Notes: generated by a model not told the origin, from the letters alone. Positions 9,146 to 19,234 are shown, counted from the stretch's first letter. The stretch is 64,000 nucleotides of DNA from Sphingopyxis sp. PET50 (GCF_025244705.1 NZ_CP104207.1:558001-622000), one strand, 5' to 3'. Translations and numbers: made by a program.

Positions 9146-10199
9146 ATGATCCAGGTCAAAGGCTATGCCGCGCTCGAAGCCCATGCGCCGCTCGCCCCCT
9201 TCGCCTTCGAACGGCGCGAGCCGGGTCCGCACGATGTGCAGATCGAAATCCTCTATGCGGGAATCTGCCATTCGGACCTTCATCAGGCGCATGCCGACTG
9301 GGGCGCGAAGATTTTCCCGATGGTGCCGGGGCACGAGATCGTCGGCCGCGTCGTCGCGGTCGGCGCGCATGTCACCAAACTGAAGGTCGGCGATTACGCC
9401 GGCGTCGGCTGCATGGTCGACAGCTGCCGCCAGTGCGCGGCGTGCCACGACGACCTCGAGCAATATTGCGAGCAAGGCGCGACGCTGACCTACAACGATA
9501 TCGAACGCGACGGGACGACGCCGACCTATGGCGGCTATTCGGACCAGATCGTCGTCGAGGAACGCTTCGTCGTCCACATCCCCGACACGCTCGACCTGCA
9601 GGGCGCCGCGCCGCTGCTCTGCGCGGGCATCACCAGCTGGTCGCCGCTGCGCCACTGGGCGGTCGGCGCGGGCCAGAAGGTGGGGGTGATCGGACTCGGC
9701 GGGCTCGGCCATATGGGCGTCAAGTTCGCAAAGGCGCTCGGCGCGCATGTCGTGATGATCACCACCTCGCCCGAAAAGGGCAAGGATGCCGAGCGGCTCG
9801 GCGCCGACGAGGTGCTGATCTCGACCGATGCCGATGCGATGGCGGCGCAGGCGGACAGTTTCGACTTCCTGCTCAACACCGTGCCGGTGGCGCATGACGT
9901 CAATCCGTATCTGCTGCTACTGAAGCGCGACCGGACGATGTGCCTCGTCGGCGCGCTCGAGGAACTGACGCCGCGCGCCCAACGGCATCAACGTCATCCA
10001 CGGCCGCAAGAGCCTCGCCGGGTCGGCGATCGGCGGCATGGCCGAAACGCAGGAGATGATCGATTTCTGCGCCGAGCATGGCATCGTCAGCGATGTGGAA
10101 GTGGTCGCGATCCAGGATGTGAACACCGCCTGGGACCACCTCGCGAAGAATGACGTCAAATATCGCTTCGTCATCGACATGGCGACGCTGGCCTCCTGA
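9146..10199 (+). CDS. Zinc-dependent alcohol dehydrogenase, cinnamyl-type (frame interrupted near 9972)
   Basis: About 350 residues after repair; oxidises alcohols or reduces aldehydes with NAD(P)H. Catalytic-zinc ligands are seen in [11 protein letters not shown] and [10 protein letters not shown], and the structural-zinc cysteines in [15 protein letters not shown]. The Rossmann loop is [20 protein letters not shown]. This pattern is that of the YahK/AdhC-like cinnamyl alcohol dehydrogenase group. The frame shifts at GCCGCGC (9970-9976). Restoring GCCGGC gives [19 protein letters not shown] and an open frame to the TGA at 10197. ATG 9146 follows AAAGGAATC at a good distance. The divergent LysR gene is the likely regulator. 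Confidence 0.85.
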
Positions 10200-10337
10200 T
10201 TTTGCCTAGGCGCGGCGGGGCAGGGACCCCGCCGCGCCGGGCACCCATTGCCAACGCAGGCCTTTCGCGGCATAGGGCGGCGGCCCTTTCCTCCCCGGGT
10301 CCACTGGCGCGACCGCGCCGAACCAAAGGGTGCTGCA

Positions 10338-12431
10338 ATGACCGAATTTCTGGACCGCCACGGGCTGTCGATCGATGCGCGGCTGGTCGATTTCGTGCAG
10401 GATCGCGCGCTGCCCGGTACGGGGCTCGACGCCGATAAATTCTGGGCCGATTTCGCGGCGCTGCTCGGCAGCTTCGCCCCCGAAAATGCTGCGCTGCTCG
10501 CGAAGCGCGAGGAATTGCAGGCGCGGATCGACGCTTGGCACATCGAACGGGCCGGGCAACCGCACGATGCCGCCGCCTATCAGGCGTTCCTGCGCGAGAT
10601 CGGTTATCTCGTGCCCGAACCCGCACCGTTTCAAGTCGGCACCGCGAACGTCGATCCCGAAATCGCCACCATGGCCGGGCCGCAGCTCGTCGTGCCCGCG
10701 CTCAACGCCCGCTTTGCGCTCAACGCCGCCAACGCGCGCTGGGGCAGCCTTTACGACGCCTTCTACGGCACCGACGCGCTCGACGCGCCGCCCGCCAAGC
10801 CCGGCGGTTACGACGCGGAGCGCGGCGCGGCGGTGATCGCGCGCGCGAAAGCCTTCCTCGACGAAGCGGTGCCGCTCGCATCGGGAAGCTGGACCGGCTG
10901 GACCGGCGGCAAGCCCGACCTTGCCGACCCCGCGCAGCTCGTGGGGACCAAGGACGGCGGCCTGCTGCTGAAACACAACGGCCTCCACATCGAACTGGTG
11001 ATCGACCCGGGGAGTGCGATCGGCAAGACCGACCCCGCGGGCATCGCCGACGTGCTGCTCGAGGCCGCGCTGACCACGATCATCGACCTCGAGGACTCGG
11101 TTGCCGCAGTCGACGGCGAGGACAAGGTGCTCGGCTACTCCAACTGGCTCGGGCTGATGCGCGGCGACCTGACCGAGATATTCGACAAGGGCGGCCGGAC
11201 CGTCACCCGCGCGATGGAGCCCGACCGCGCGTGGACCGCGCCGGGCGGCACCCCCTTCACCCTGCCGGGGCGCAGCGTGATGTTCGTGCGCAACGTCGGC
11301 CATCTGATGACGACGCCGATGGTCAAGCTCGCCGACGGCAGCGAAGCGCCCGAGGGGCTGTGCGACGCGGTATTCACCAGCCTCTGCGCTCTTCACGACC
11401 TCAAGGGGCTCGGCACGCTGACCAACAGCCGTGCGGGCAGCATCTATATCGTCAAGCCCAAGCAGCACGGGCCCGACGAGTGTGGCTTCACCGACCGCCT
11501 GTTCGACGCCGTGGAAGATATGCTCGGCCTCGCGCGCCACACGATCAAGGTCGGGGTGATGGACGAGGAGCGCCGCACCAGCGCGAACCTCGCCGCCTGT
11601 ATCGAAGCGGTGAAGGATCGCATCGTCTTCATCAACACCGGCTTCCTCGACCGCACCGGCGACGAGATCCATACCTCGATGCGCGCGGGGCCGATGATCC
11701 CCAAGGGCGAGATGAAGGCGAGCGACTGGATCGCGAGCTACGAGGACCGCAACGTCCGCATCGGCCTCGCCTGCGGCCTTTCCGGCAAGGCGCAGATCGG
11801 CAAGGGCATGTGGGCGATGCCCGACCTGATGCGCGCTATGCTTGACGCCAAGATCGGCCATCCGAAATCGGGCGCCAACACCGCCTGGGTCCCGTCGCCG
11901 ACCGCCGCGACGCTGCACGCGCTGCATTATCATGCGGTCGATGTCTTCGCCCGCCAGCGCGAGATAGCAGGCGAGGCGGTGCCCGCGCTCGACCGCCTGC
12001 TGAACATCCCGGTCGCCGTCGGGCGCAACTGGAGCGAGGCCGAGGTCACGCGCGAACTCGACAACAATTGCCAGGGCATATTGGGCTATGTCGTGCGCTG
12101 GATCGATCAGGGCGTCGGCTGTTCGAAGGTGCCCGACATCGACGACGTGGGCCTGATGGAGGACCGCGCGACGTTGCGCATTTCGTCGCAGGCGCTCGCC
12201 AACTGGCTGCTCCACGGCGTCTGCACCGAGGCGCAGGTCGATGCGGCGCTGGCGCGCATGGCGGCGAAAGTGGACATGCAGAATGCGGGCGATCCGCTGT
12301 ACGAGAAGCTGACGCCTGACGGCATCGCGTATCGGGCGGCGCGGGCGCTGATCTTCGAAGGCATGGCGCAGCCGTCGGGTTATACCGAACCGCTGCTGCA
12401 CGCCTATCGCCTGAAGAAGAAGGCTGGGTAA
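10338..12431 (+). CDS. glcB: Malate synthase G
   Basis: 697 residues, close to the usual length of the monomeric G isoform. It condenses glyoxylate with acetyl-CoA to malate in the glyoxylate shunt. Conserved stretches include [15 protein letters not shown] (the acidic magnesium site), [19 protein letters not shown], and [14 protein letters not shown] followed by [25 protein letters not shown] 10338 was chosen because the protein begins [13 protein letters not shown] as in relatives. No partner gene (isocitrate lyase) is adjacent. A 130-bp structured repeat lies just after the stop. Confidence 0.95.
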   Translation: MTEFLDRHGLSIDARLVDFVQDRALPGTGLDADKFWADFAALLGSFAPENAALLAKREELQARIDAWHIERAGQPHDAAAYQAFLREIGYLVPEPAPFQVGTANVDPEIATMAGPQLVVPALNARFALNAANARWGSLYDAFYGTDALDAPPAKPGGYDAERGAAVIARAKAFLDEAVPLASGSWTGWTGGKPDLADPAQLVGTKDGGLLLKHNGLHIELVIDPGSAIGKTDPAGIADVLLEAALTTIIDLEDSVAAVDGEDKVLGYSNWLGLMRGDLTEIFDKGGRTVTRAMEPDRAWTAPGGTPFTLPGRSVMFVRNVGHLMTTPMVKLADGSEAPEGLCDAVFTSLCALHDLKGLGTLTNSRAGSIYIVKPKQHGPDECGFTDRLFDAVEDMLGLARHTIKVGVMDEERRTSANLAACIEAVKDRIVFINTGFLDRTGDEIHTSMRAGPMIPKGEMKASDWIASYEDRNVRIGLACGLSGKAQIGKGMWAMPDLMRAMLDAKIGHPKSGANTAWVPSPTAATLHALHYHAVDVFARQREIAGEAVPALDRLLNIPVAVGRNWSEAEVTRELDNNCQGILGYVVRWIDQGVGCSKVPDIDDVGLMEDRATLRISSQALANWLLHGVCTEAQVDAALARMAAKVDMQNAGDPLYEKLTPDGIAYRAARALIFEGMAQPSGYTEPLLHAYRLKKKAG

Positions 12432-12468
12432 GCGGCGCGTCCGGAAGCGGGCGGGAGCGGTCGTAAAG

Positions 12469-12594
12469 CCCCTCCCCTTCAGGGGAGGGGTTGGGGTGGG
12501 GTCCATCGGCCTTGCGCGAGGCCGATGGACCCCACCCGCTGCGACTAGGCAGCAAGCTGCCAAGTCTCGCTGCCCTCCCCTGAAGGGGAGGGCG
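12469..12594. repeat. Structured ~130-bp intergenic repeat, copy A
   Basis: Bounded on both sides by the palindrome CCCTCCCCTTCAGGGGAGGG or its near copy. Two further hairpins lie inside: TCCATCGGCC with GGCCGATGGA around TTGCGCGA, and GGCAGC-AA-GCTGCC. Other copies are at 17921, 22386, 23012 and 48241. Between copies both arms of a stem change together, so the structure is kept. Confidence 0.85.
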
Positions 12595-12712
12595 TGGCGT
12601 TTATCCGAACGTCCGCCATCCACCCCATTCCCGCCGTTCCGGTACAATACCGCCTTGCTTTTCTTTCCTATAAACCCGCATCTGAAAACGGGGACAGCAA
12701 GGGGCAGGGGCG

Positions 12713-14736
12713 ATGACGGCACCGTTCGATGACGGGCAACTCGAATTTCTGAAGGCGCTGACCGAGGCGCTGTTTCATGGCGTCGACATGGTGATCAGCG
12801 CCGACGAGGTCGTCGGCAATGTCGCCGACCTGTTCGGCAGGGTCGGCGGCACCAAGCTCGACGAACTGCGAACCGCGCTCGAATTGACCGAGATCGCACT
12901 GGCGCCGGCGTTCGTCGAACTCGACGTGGAGACTCGCGCCAACCGCGTCCGCAACCGGCTCCAGAACAGCGGCTGGGACCCTTTTCAGGACATGGCGCGG
13001 CTGCGCGGCATCATCTACGCCTGCTATTATGGCTATTGGGAGGGCGGCGACCTGCCGCGCGAGGCCGGGCAGGTCGCCAACAAGGCGAACCCGGTGCATC
13101 GGCAGATCGGCTTCACCCTCCCCAAATATCGCGACCGCATCGACCCGCCCGATCTGGAGATCAAGGACGTGACGGGGCGTGAAATCCACCCCGGCCATAT
13201 CCTCACCGACGCGACGCTCGCCGACGAATATGACGTCGTCGTCGTCGGCTCGGGCGCGGGCGGCGCGGTCGCGGCGCACAATGTCGCGGCGCAGGGCTAC
13301 AAGGTGCTGATCGTCGAGGCGGGCCCCTTCTATCCCTCGCACAGGATCACCCACCACGAACTCGAAATGATCGCCGCGCTCTACAAGCATGGCGGGGTGC
13401 AGACGACGACCAACAGCGATTTCGTGATCTTTCAGGGGCGCTGCGTTGGCGGCTCGTCGACGGTCAACAACGGCATCTGCCTGCGCGTCAACGAGGACGG
13501 CCGGACGCACCCCGACGCGCCCGATGTGCTCGCCAAATGGGCGAGCATCGGTGCGCCGATCGACGCCGCCGCCTTTCACGCCAGCTATGACGCGGTGCAG
13601 GCGAGGCTCGGCATCGCGCGCGCCGAACCGCGCAGCGGGCGCCACAACGGCACGCATCTGACCGAGGGGTGGAAGGCGCATGCCGCCGCCTCGACCGACC
13701 CGCGCGAGAAGCGCGCGGTGACCGACTGGTTCGACAAGAATTTCGGCCCGCCGGGCACCCCCAGCGCCTGCGCCTATTGCGGCTATTGCAATTCGGGCTG
13801 CCCCTATGGTCGCAGCGGATGGGCATGGCGCAGACCTATCTGCCCGCGGCGTGCCGCGACCATGGCGCGCGCATCCTCCCCGAAACCAAGGCCGAGCAGA
13901 TTTTGTGGCAGGAGGCCGCCAACGGCAAATTGGAGGCCGAGGCGGTGCGGCTGGTGATGCCCGACGGGTCAAAGCGGATCGTCCGCACGCGCGTCGGGGT
14001 GGTCGTCGCGGGGGGCACGATCGCCTCGTCGAAGCTGCTCGACGCCAGCGGCATCGAGGGCACCGGCTATCAGATCTCGCTCAACGTCGCCTCGCCTGTC
14101 GTCGCGCTGATGCCCGACGGCAAGGGCGGCAATGCGTGGGACGAGGACCAGATGACGAGCTATGTCGATTGCGGCCAATATCTGCTCGAAAGCCATTTCC
14201 AGCCGCCGATGGCGATGGCGTCGCTGATGCCCGGCTGGTTCGGCACCCACGCCGAGCGGATGAAGAATTTCAGCCGCGTCCATTCGGCGGGCATCCTCTT
14301 TCCCGCCGACCGGCGCGGGCAGGTGGTCGACGGCAAGCTCAAGTTCGTCCTCGACGTCGAGGACGATTTGCCGGTGCTGCGCCACGCGATGGCGACGCTG
14401 ACCAAGGTCCATTTCGCGGCGGGCGCGATCGAATGCTATCCCGCGCTCGCCAGCGGCAAGACGGTCACCCGCGGCATGGACATCGACGAATTTTTCCGCC
14501 GCGAGATCAGGCAGCAGGACGACCTGACCCTGTCGAGCAGCCATCCGCAGGGCGGCAATGCGATCAACGAAAATCCGCAATATGGCATCGTCGATCCGCG
14601 CTGCCGCGTGCACGGGACGACCAATGTGCTGGTGACCGACGCGAGCGTCTTCCCCAGCTGCATCCGCGTCAACGCGCAATGGACGACGATGGCGATGGCG
14701 CATTACGCGACGGGGCGGAGCGATCCGTTCCGGTGA
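12713..14736 (+). CDS. GMC-family FAD oxidoreductase (frame interrupted near 13811)
   Basis: About 673 residues after repair. Residues 1-165 form an N-terminal extension seen in alcohol-oxidase-like GMC enzymes. The FAD-binding motif YDVVVVGSGAGGAVAA follows near residue 177. A cysteine-rich piece, CAYCGYCNSGCPYG, resembles that of long-chain alcohol or sterol oxidoreductases. The C-terminal signature has SSSHPQGGNAI and DASVFPSCIRVN, including the catalytic His region. The frame breaks at GTCGCAGC (13809-13816). Reverting to GGCCGGC gives GCPYGRRMGMAQTYLPAAC. The substrate is likely an alcohol or sterol-like compound; this is inference. Confidence 0.85.
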
Positions 14737-14750
14737 TTTGGGGCTTGAAG

Positions 14751-14948
14751 GATTCGCGCAGAGGCGCAGAGGCCGGAGAGAAATTGGGTTCACGCGGAGA
14801 CGCGAAGAGGATTTTCCAACCCGTTCGTGCTGAGCTTGTCGAAGCACAGTCCTTCTTCCACCTCGAAGAAGAGAACGGCCCTTCGACAAGCTCAGGGCGA
14901 ACGGATTTTGAGTTATCTCCGCGCCTCCGCGTCTCCGCGTGAATCTTT
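14751..14948. repeat. Composite repeat: CGCAGAG-type arms enclosing a GAGCTTGTCGAAG hairpin
   Basis: The outer arms are GATTCGCGCAGAGGCGCAGA on the left and TCCGCGTCTCCGCGTGAATC on the right, an imperfect inverted repeat. Nested inside at 14821-14904 is a second inverted pair, CGTGCTGAGCTTGTCGAAG and CTTCGACAAGCTCAGGGCGA. Both arm types recur elsewhere (36229; 43386; around 46951-47397). The nesting suggests one repeat type inserted into the other. No coding potential. Confidence 0.75.
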
Positions 14949-14976
14949 CCAGCTTTGCCGCTAAGGGCGACAGGTC

Positions 14977-15705
14977 ATGAGTTTCACCGTCGCCGCCCTC
15001 TACCGCTTCGCGCCCTTCGACGACCCCGCCGCGCTGCGCCAGCCGCTGCTCGATCTCTGCGCCGCGCAGGGCGTCAAGGGCACGCTCCTCCTCGCGCGCG
15101 AGGGCGTCAACGGCACCATCGCCGGGCCCGGAGCCGGCATCGCCGCCGTCGTCGCGCATATCCGCGCGCTTCCCGGCTGCGCCGAGCTCGACGTCAAATA
15201 TTCCATCGCCGCCGCCATGCCCTTTCAGCGGCTGAAGGTGCGGCTGAAGAAGGAAATCGTCACGATGAAGGTGCCGGGCATCGACCCGTCGCGTGACGTC
15301 GGCCGCTATATCGCCCCCGCCGACTGGAACGCCGTGATCGCCGACCCCGGCACCGTCGTGATCGACACGCGCAACGGCTTCGAGGTCGGCTACGGCAGCT
15401 TCGACGGCGCGATCGACCCGCGGACGAAGAGCTTCGGCGACTTCCCCGGCTGGTGGCGCGACCATGCCGCCGAGTTCGCCGGCAAGCGCATCGCGATGTT
15501 CTGCACCGGCGGCATCCGCTGCGAGAAGTCGACAGCCTTCCTCCGCAGCGAGGGCGTCGAGGATGTGGTGCATCTGAAGGGCGGCATCCTCGCCTATCTC
15601 GAACAGGTGCCCGAGGCCGAGAGCCGCTGGCACGGCAGCTGCTTCGTCTTCGACGAGCGCGTGAGCGTCGGGCACGGCCTGGTCGAGGTGGGGGAGAAGG
15701 AGTAG
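14977..15705 (+). CDS. trhO: tRNA uridine(34) hydroxylase TrhO (rhodanese-type)
   Basis: 242 residues. An N-terminal acylphosphatase-like domain (1-90) is followed by a rhodanese domain. The active cysteine lies in [12 protein letters not shown] near residue 172, the exact loop of the YceA/TrhO family. The family makes the prephenate-independent 5-hydroxyuridine at the tRNA wobble position. The ATG at 14977 begins [16 protein letters not shown], which matches usual starts. It stands alone between two repeat clusters. Confidence 0.92.
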   Translation: MSFTVAALYRFAPFDDPAALRQPLLDLCAAQGVKGTLLLAREGVNGTIAGPGAGIAAVVAHIRALPGCAELDVKYSIAAAMPFQRLKVRLKKEIVTMKVPGIDPSRDVGRYIAPADWNAVIADPGTVVIDTRNGFEVGYGSFDGAIDPRTKSFGDFPGWWRDHAAEFAGKRIAMFCTGGIRCEKSTAFLRSEGVEDVVHLKGGILAYLEQVPEAESRWHGSCFVFDERVSVGHGLVEVGEKE

Positions 15706-15743
15706 CGGCGGGTTGGGGGTGGGAGGCGGACCTTCCTCTATTG

Positions 15744-15824
15744 CCGTTCGTGTCGAGCGAAGTCGAGACACCCGTCGGGAGTGCGCGCCTTCGGGGTGTC
15801 TCGACTTCGCTCGACACGAACGGG
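15744..15824. repeat. Inverted repeat of the GTGTCGAGCGAAGTCGAGACAC family
   Basis: Left arm CGTTCGTGTCGAGCGAAGTC and right arm GACTTCGCTCGACACGAACG are perfect complements over 20 bp, separated by a short variable loop. Copies are at 16705 and 44956. These lie downstream of or between genes, so a hairpin in RNA or a REP-like element is likely. Confidence 0.8.
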
Positions 15825-15867
15825 ATTCATGGGGCGGCTTGACCGCGATTGCCTCGTTTCAGCCCTT

Positions 15868-15946
15868 CCCGTTCCCCGGCGCACGCCGGGGTCCAGATGG
15901 CGAACGCAGCCTTCTCCCCATGGACCCCGGCTTGCGCCGGGGAACG
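15868..15946. repeat. Inverted repeat CGTTCCCCGGC ... GCCGGGGAACG
   Basis: Two copies of a CCCCGGC-GC-GCCGGGG hairpin face each other across about 40 bp, giving a nested palindrome near the 3' end of the minus-strand methyltransferase gene. A distant variant is present at 26215-26282. No coding potential. Confidence 0.65.
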
Positions 15947-15996
15947 GCAGGGACCGCCCGAAACCGGTTGTTCGCCGACCAGCGCCCCGCTCGCTA

Positions 15997-16620
15997 TCAG
16001 TGCGCCCGCGCCGCGCCATATTCGACCCAGCCGAAGGGGCGCGGGGTCTTGGGCATGTAGTGCGCGCCCTGCCGCTCGACCGCGAAACCCGCGGCGGCAT
16101 AGGCGTCCGAAATCGGGCGGGTGAGATGGCAATTGCCGCCGATGCGCTTCCAGACCGGCTCGATCCGCCGCTGCCATTTCGCGACCCCCGCATCGGGCGC
16201 GCCGCCATGTTCGAGGAACAGCGCGGTGCCGCCGGGTTTCAAGACGCGCCGGATTTCGGCGAGCACCGCCTTCTGCTCGGCGACCGAGCAAAGGGTGAAG
16301 GTCGTCACCACCGTGTCGAAGCGCGCGCTTTCGAAGGGCATCGCCTCGCCGACGCCGCCCTGGATATCGGCGTCGATGCCATGCGCCGCCGCCGCCGCGC
16401 GGCTCATTGCGAGCAATTCAGGCGAGGGATCGAGCCCGGTGAAACTGCTCACCCGGCCGGGCACGTAAAATTCCATGTTGATGCCGCCGCCGCAGCCCAG
16501 TTCGAGCACGTCGCCCGACGCCAGCGGCACGACCTTGCTCCGCGCCTTCATGATCTGCCCTTGCGAACAGGCGCATTTGATCAGCCGCGGCACTCCATGA
16601 CGTTCCCACCAGCTTGCCAT
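15997..16620 (-). CDS. Class I SAM-dependent methyltransferase (Methyltransf_11 type)
   Basis: 207 residues. Motif I is VLELGCGGGINMEFY (about 41-55), followed by the acidic residue in FTGLDPSPELL. The catalytic region includes FDTVVTTFTLCSV and VLKPGGTALFLEHG, as in UbiE-like or phospholipid N-methyltransferase-like enzymes. The substrate cannot be named. The N-terminal segment has two nearby cysteines (IKCACSQG). The start at 16620 (MASWWERHG) fits relatives. It is flanked by palindromic repeats on both sides and is divergent from trxB. Confidence 0.8.
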   Translation of the reverse strand: MASWWERHGVPRLIKCACSQGQIMKARSKVVPLASGDVLELGCGGGINMEFYVPGRVSSFTGLDPSPELLAMSRAAAAAHGIDADIQGGVGEAMPFESARFDTVVTTFTLCSVAEQKAVLAEIRRVLKPGGTALFLEHGGAPDAGVAKWQRRIEPVWKRIGGNCHLTRPISDAYAAAGFAVERQGAHYMPKTPRPFGWVEYGAARAH

Positions 16621-16704
16621 TTGGTGCGTCTCCCCTTGGCGCGGAAGCTGCGCCTTGCTAGCGCGATTGGCAACACCCATCTGTGTGGGCACGAATCCTC
16701 TCTT

Positions 16705-16787
16705 CCCGTTCGTGTCGAGCGAAGTCGAGACACCCGTCGGCACGGCACCGACCTCCGGGGCATCTCGACTTCGCTCGATGCGAACGG
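16705..16787. repeat. Inverted repeat of the GTGTCGAGCGAAGTCGAGACAC family
   Basis: Second copy, with imperfect arms: CGTTCGTGTCGAGCGAAGTC and GACTTCGCTCGATGCGAACG. It sits in the divergent gap between the methyltransferase gene and trxB, so here it cannot be a simple terminator for both. Confidence 0.75.
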
Positions 16788-16836
16788 ATAAGGGGATCGC
16801 GAACAGGCTCGCCATTCATTAAGCAACAGGATCACC

Positions 16837-17802
16837 ATGCCCGCCACCCACGAAACCAAGATGCTCATCCTCGGCTCCGGCCCCGCGGGCCTGTCCGCCG
16901 CCATCTACGCCGCGCGCGCGGGCATGAAGCCGATCGTCGTGCAAGGGCTCCAGCCCGGCGGCCAGCTCACCATCACCACCGACGTCGAAAATTACCCGGG
17001 TTTCGCCGAGGTGATCCAGGGCCCCTGGCTGATGGAACAGATGACCGCGCAGGCGACGCATGTCGGCACGAGCATGATCTGGGACACGATCGTCGATGTC
17101 GACCTGTCGCGGCGGCCGTTCAGGCTGACCGGCGACGGCGGCGACATCTATCTCGCCGACACGCTGGTGATCGCGACCGGCGCGCAGGCGAAATGGCTGG
17201 GGGCCCCCGGCGAGCAGGAACTCGGCGGCAAGGGCGTCTCGGCGTGCGCGACGTGCGACGGCTTCTTCTATCGCGGCAAGAAGGTCGTCGTCATCGGCGG
17301 CGGCAATACCGCGGTCGAGGAGGCGCTGTACCTCACCAACCACAGCGACGATGTGACGCTCATCCACCGGCGCGATCATCTGCGCGCCGAAAAGATCCTG
17401 CAGGACCGGCTGTTCGCCAACCCGAAGATCAAGGTGCTCTGGAACAAGCGCGTCGACCGCTTCGTCGCGGGCGAGGGCGTGGCGGGGCTCGTCGGCGTCG
17501 ACCTGATCGACACCGTCACCGGCGAGGCGAGCCATGAGCCGACCGATGGCGGCTTCGTCGCGATCGGCCACAGCCCCTCGACCGAGCTGTTCAGGGGCAA
17601 GCTGCCGCTCGACGAGGACGGCTATCTGCTGGTCGCGCCGGGTACGTCGCTGACCAGCATCCCCGGCGTCTTCGCGGCGGGCGACGTGACCGACAAGGTC
17701 TATCGCCAGGCGGTGACCGCGGCCGGCATGGGCTGCATGGCGGCGCTCGACGCCGAACGCTTCCTGGCCGAGGCGGAATATAAGGCGCTGGTGGAGGCCT
17801 GA
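16837..17802 (+). CDS. trxB: Thioredoxin-disulfide reductase
   Basis: 321 residues, the normal low-molecular-weight form. FAD site LILGSGPAGLSAAIYAAR is at residues 10-27. The redox-active pair is in CATCDGFFY (Cys-Ala-Thr-Cys). The NADPH site is VVVIGGGNTAVEEALYL. The C-terminal FAD motif is GVFAAGDVTDKVYRQAVTAAG. It reduces thioredoxin with NADPH in the cytoplasm and so feeds ribonucleotide reductase and repair enzymes. It is a single-gene unit followed by a structured repeat. Confidence 0.95.
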   Translation: MPATHETKMLILGSGPAGLSAAIYAARAGMKPIVVQGLQPGGQLTITTDVENYPGFAEVIQGPWLMEQMTAQATHVGTSMIWDTIVDVDLSRRPFRLTGDGGDIYLADTLVIATGAQAKWLGAPGEQELGGKGVSACATCDGFFYRGKKVVVIGGGNTAVEEALYLTNHSDDVTLIHRRDHLRAEKILQDRLFANPKIKVLWNKRVDRFVAGEGVAGLVGVDLIDTVTGEASHEPTDGGFVAIGHSPSTELFRGKLPLDEDGYLLVAPGTSLTSIPGVFAAGDVTDKVYRQAVTAAGMGCMAALDAERFLAEAEYKALVEA

Positions 17803-17920
17803 AGGGCTTCGCGGGAGCGAGGCTCGTTCCCCGAATCGTGCGCCAGCGCAAAACAGGCGATGATGTCCTTTGCAAACGCGGGACGGGAATGGCTGGTTTC
17901 GGGCGGTAGCGGTCATAAAG

Positions 17921-18046
17921 CCCCTCCCCTTCAGGGGAGGGGTTGGGGTGGGGGCCATCGGCCTTGCGCGAGGCCGATGGCCCCCACCCGCTGCGACTAA
18001 CGAACAAGTTCGTAAGTCTCGCTGCCCTCCCCTGAAGGGGAGGGCG
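17921..18046. repeat. Structured ~130-bp intergenic repeat, copy B
   Basis: Same layout and orientation as copy A: outer palindromes CCCTCCCCTTCAGGGGAGGG, middle hairpin GCCATCGGCC with GGCCGATGGC, and a small hairpin ACGAAC-AA-GTTCGT that replaces GGCAGC-AA-GCTGCC of copy A by paired changes. It lies between the convergent trxB and outer-membrane gene. The rest of 17803-18118 holds nothing else recognisable. Confidence 0.85.
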
Positions 18047-18118
18047 TGGCGTGTATCCGACCGTCCCTCCCCACCCCGATCCCGACAGGCCACTTGAGCT
18101 TGCAAAGGACAAACCGCC

Positions 18119-18150
18119 AAAAAAAGAGGCGGCCCGTGCGGGCCGCCTCT
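18119..18150 (-). terminator. Rho-independent terminator of the outer-membrane protein gene
   Basis: On the minus strand, GAGGCGGCCC and GGGCCGCCTC form a 10-bp GC stem with a GCAC loop, followed directly by a run of seven T. It is 25 bp after the stop codon at 18175. Confidence 0.9.
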
Positions 18151-18174
18151 TCCTGGTTCTATCTGTCCGAAGGA

Positions 18175-18633
18175 TCAGAAAGCGAAACCGACGCCCGCGA
18201 CGAAGCTGTCGAAATCGCCGAAGTTGCCGATGAACTGGTGGCGATATTCGACCTTGCCATAGACGTTCGAGCCGAACTTGTGCTGGTAACCGGCACCGAC
18301 GTACGGATCGTCGATGTCGCTGAAGGTGTAGCCGCCGGTCGCGAACAGCTTGCCGTTCGCGCCGAGCTTGGCGCCGATGCGGCCGCCGGCCGAGAACTGG
18401 ACGTCGGCGCCGTCGACGAGCACCTTGTCGCCGGCGACTTCGGCGCCGACGAAGGCGGTGTCGCCAAGGTCGAAATCATAGCCGACTGCGAGGCCGAGGG
18501 TGCCTTCGTCGATCCCGTTGCCGGTGATCAGGCCGCCGCGCACTTCGACGCGGCCTTCGCCGCCTTCGGCAGCGAGCGACGGGGTGGCGACAATGGCCGA
18601 CAGGAGAGCGGCTGCAACTGCGAACTTCTTCAT
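18175..18633 (-). CDS. Small outer-membrane beta-barrel protein
   Basis: 152 residues. Signal peptide MKKFAVAAALLSAIVATPSLA with cleavage after Ala-21 or so, then alternating hydrophobic/polar strands: VGYDFDLGD, TAFVGAEVAGD, LFATGGYTFSDI, VYGKVEYRHQF, ending in VAGVGFAF. The last residue is Phe, as usual for outer-membrane barrels recognised by the BAM complex. Length suggests an 8-stranded OmpA/OmpW-like barrel without a periplasmic domain. The function is unknown. ATG 18633 is preferred over an upstream GTG because it starts the signal peptide and has AAGGAAAAGAAA before it. It ends at a strong terminator and is divergent from the EACC1-like gene. Confidence 0.8.
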   Translation of the reverse strand: MKKFAVAAALLSAIVATPSLAAEGGEGRVEVRGGLITGNGIDEGTLGLAVGYDFDLGDTAFVGAEVAGDKVLVDGADVQFSAGGRIGAKLGANGKLFATGGYTFSDIDDPYVGAGYQHKFGSNVYGKVEYRHQFIGNFGDFDSFVAGVGFAF

Positions 18634-18751
18634 TTTCTTTTCCTTTTGCTTGACGGGACACATTCTTTTGGAGCGCGACCCGGGGCCTAGATGGCCTTTT
18701 CGCCTGTCGCTTCAATGAACGGATCGTTCAGAATGTGACAATTTTCTTACC

Positions 18752-18771
18752 TGTGTTGTTTTTGCAACACA
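18752..18771. promoter_or_regulatory. Perfect inverted repeat in the divergent gap before the EACC1/caspase unit
   Basis: TGTGTTG-TTTTTG-CAACACA, a 7-bp stem with a 6-base loop, about 75 bp before the EACC1-like start. It may be an operator or a hairpin at the start of a transcript; nothing in the sequence decides which. Confidence 0.4.
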
Positions 18772-18844
18772 GTGCATCGGCCGCTGCAAGAACTTGACAG
18801 AATGCCGGGCGCGGCGGTTAATTGTACCGGACTTGGGGGTAGTC

Positions 18845-19228
18845 ATGGCAGACGGGCAATCGCTTCTTATCCATGTCGACAGCCGCGGCCTCGACGACGA
18901 GGCGCGCGAGACGCTGGCGCGCTCGCTGGCCGCCGCGCTGAACGACCATGAGGCCGGGGTTGCGGCGCTTGCCCGCACCCAGGCGCCGCCGGGGTCGAAA
19001 GCCGGCGAATGGGCGATGACCGCCGAAGTCGCGATCAGCCTCGGCGCGCTTGCCTCGTCCTGGGCGGTTCCGGCGATCCAGCATTGGCTGAAACGCCAGG
19101 AAGGCGAGACGACGCTGACGCTGAAGGGCAAGAATGCCGACGGCGAATATTTCGAGGTCAACGTCACCGGCGCCGCGCCCGACGACGTGTTCAAGAAGCT
19201 GAATCCCTTCCTCCAGCAGGCCAAATAG
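18845..19228 (+). CDS. EACC1-like small effector-associated protein
   Basis: 127 residues with no signal peptide. Layout: strand LLIHVDSRGL, an Ala-rich helix, a loop with APPGSKAGEW, a hydrophobic helix AISLGALASSWAVPAIQHWLK, strand TTLTLKG, then DGEYFEVNVTG and a final helix VFKKLNPFLQQ. This order (PG-x-G loop, helix ending in W-L, strand, DG turn, strand) resembles the 'effector-associated constant component 1' proteins that accompany caspase or trypsin effectors in bacterial conflict systems. The resemblance was judged by eye. It ends 6 bp before the caspase-like gene, with the same strand and no intervening promoter, so the two should be made together. It could act as an adaptor or sensor that holds the protease inactive (inference). 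Confidence 0.6.
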   Translation: MADGQSLLIHVDSRGLDDEARETLARSLAAALNDHEAGVAALARTQAPPGSKAGEWAMTAEVAISLGALASSWAVPAIQHWLKRQEGETTLTLKGKNADGEYFEVNVTGAAPDDVFKKLNPFLQQAK

Positions 19229-19234
19229 GGCGCG

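Noticed and set aside
10206-12722. Long antisense frame opposite glcB
   Set aside because: A common shadow in GC-rich DNA, with Arg/His/Asp-rich protein and no recognisable domain.
18752-18771. Terminator at TGTGTTG-TTTTTG-CAACACA
   Set aside because: It lies between divergent genes and no transcript should end there; it has no following T-run.
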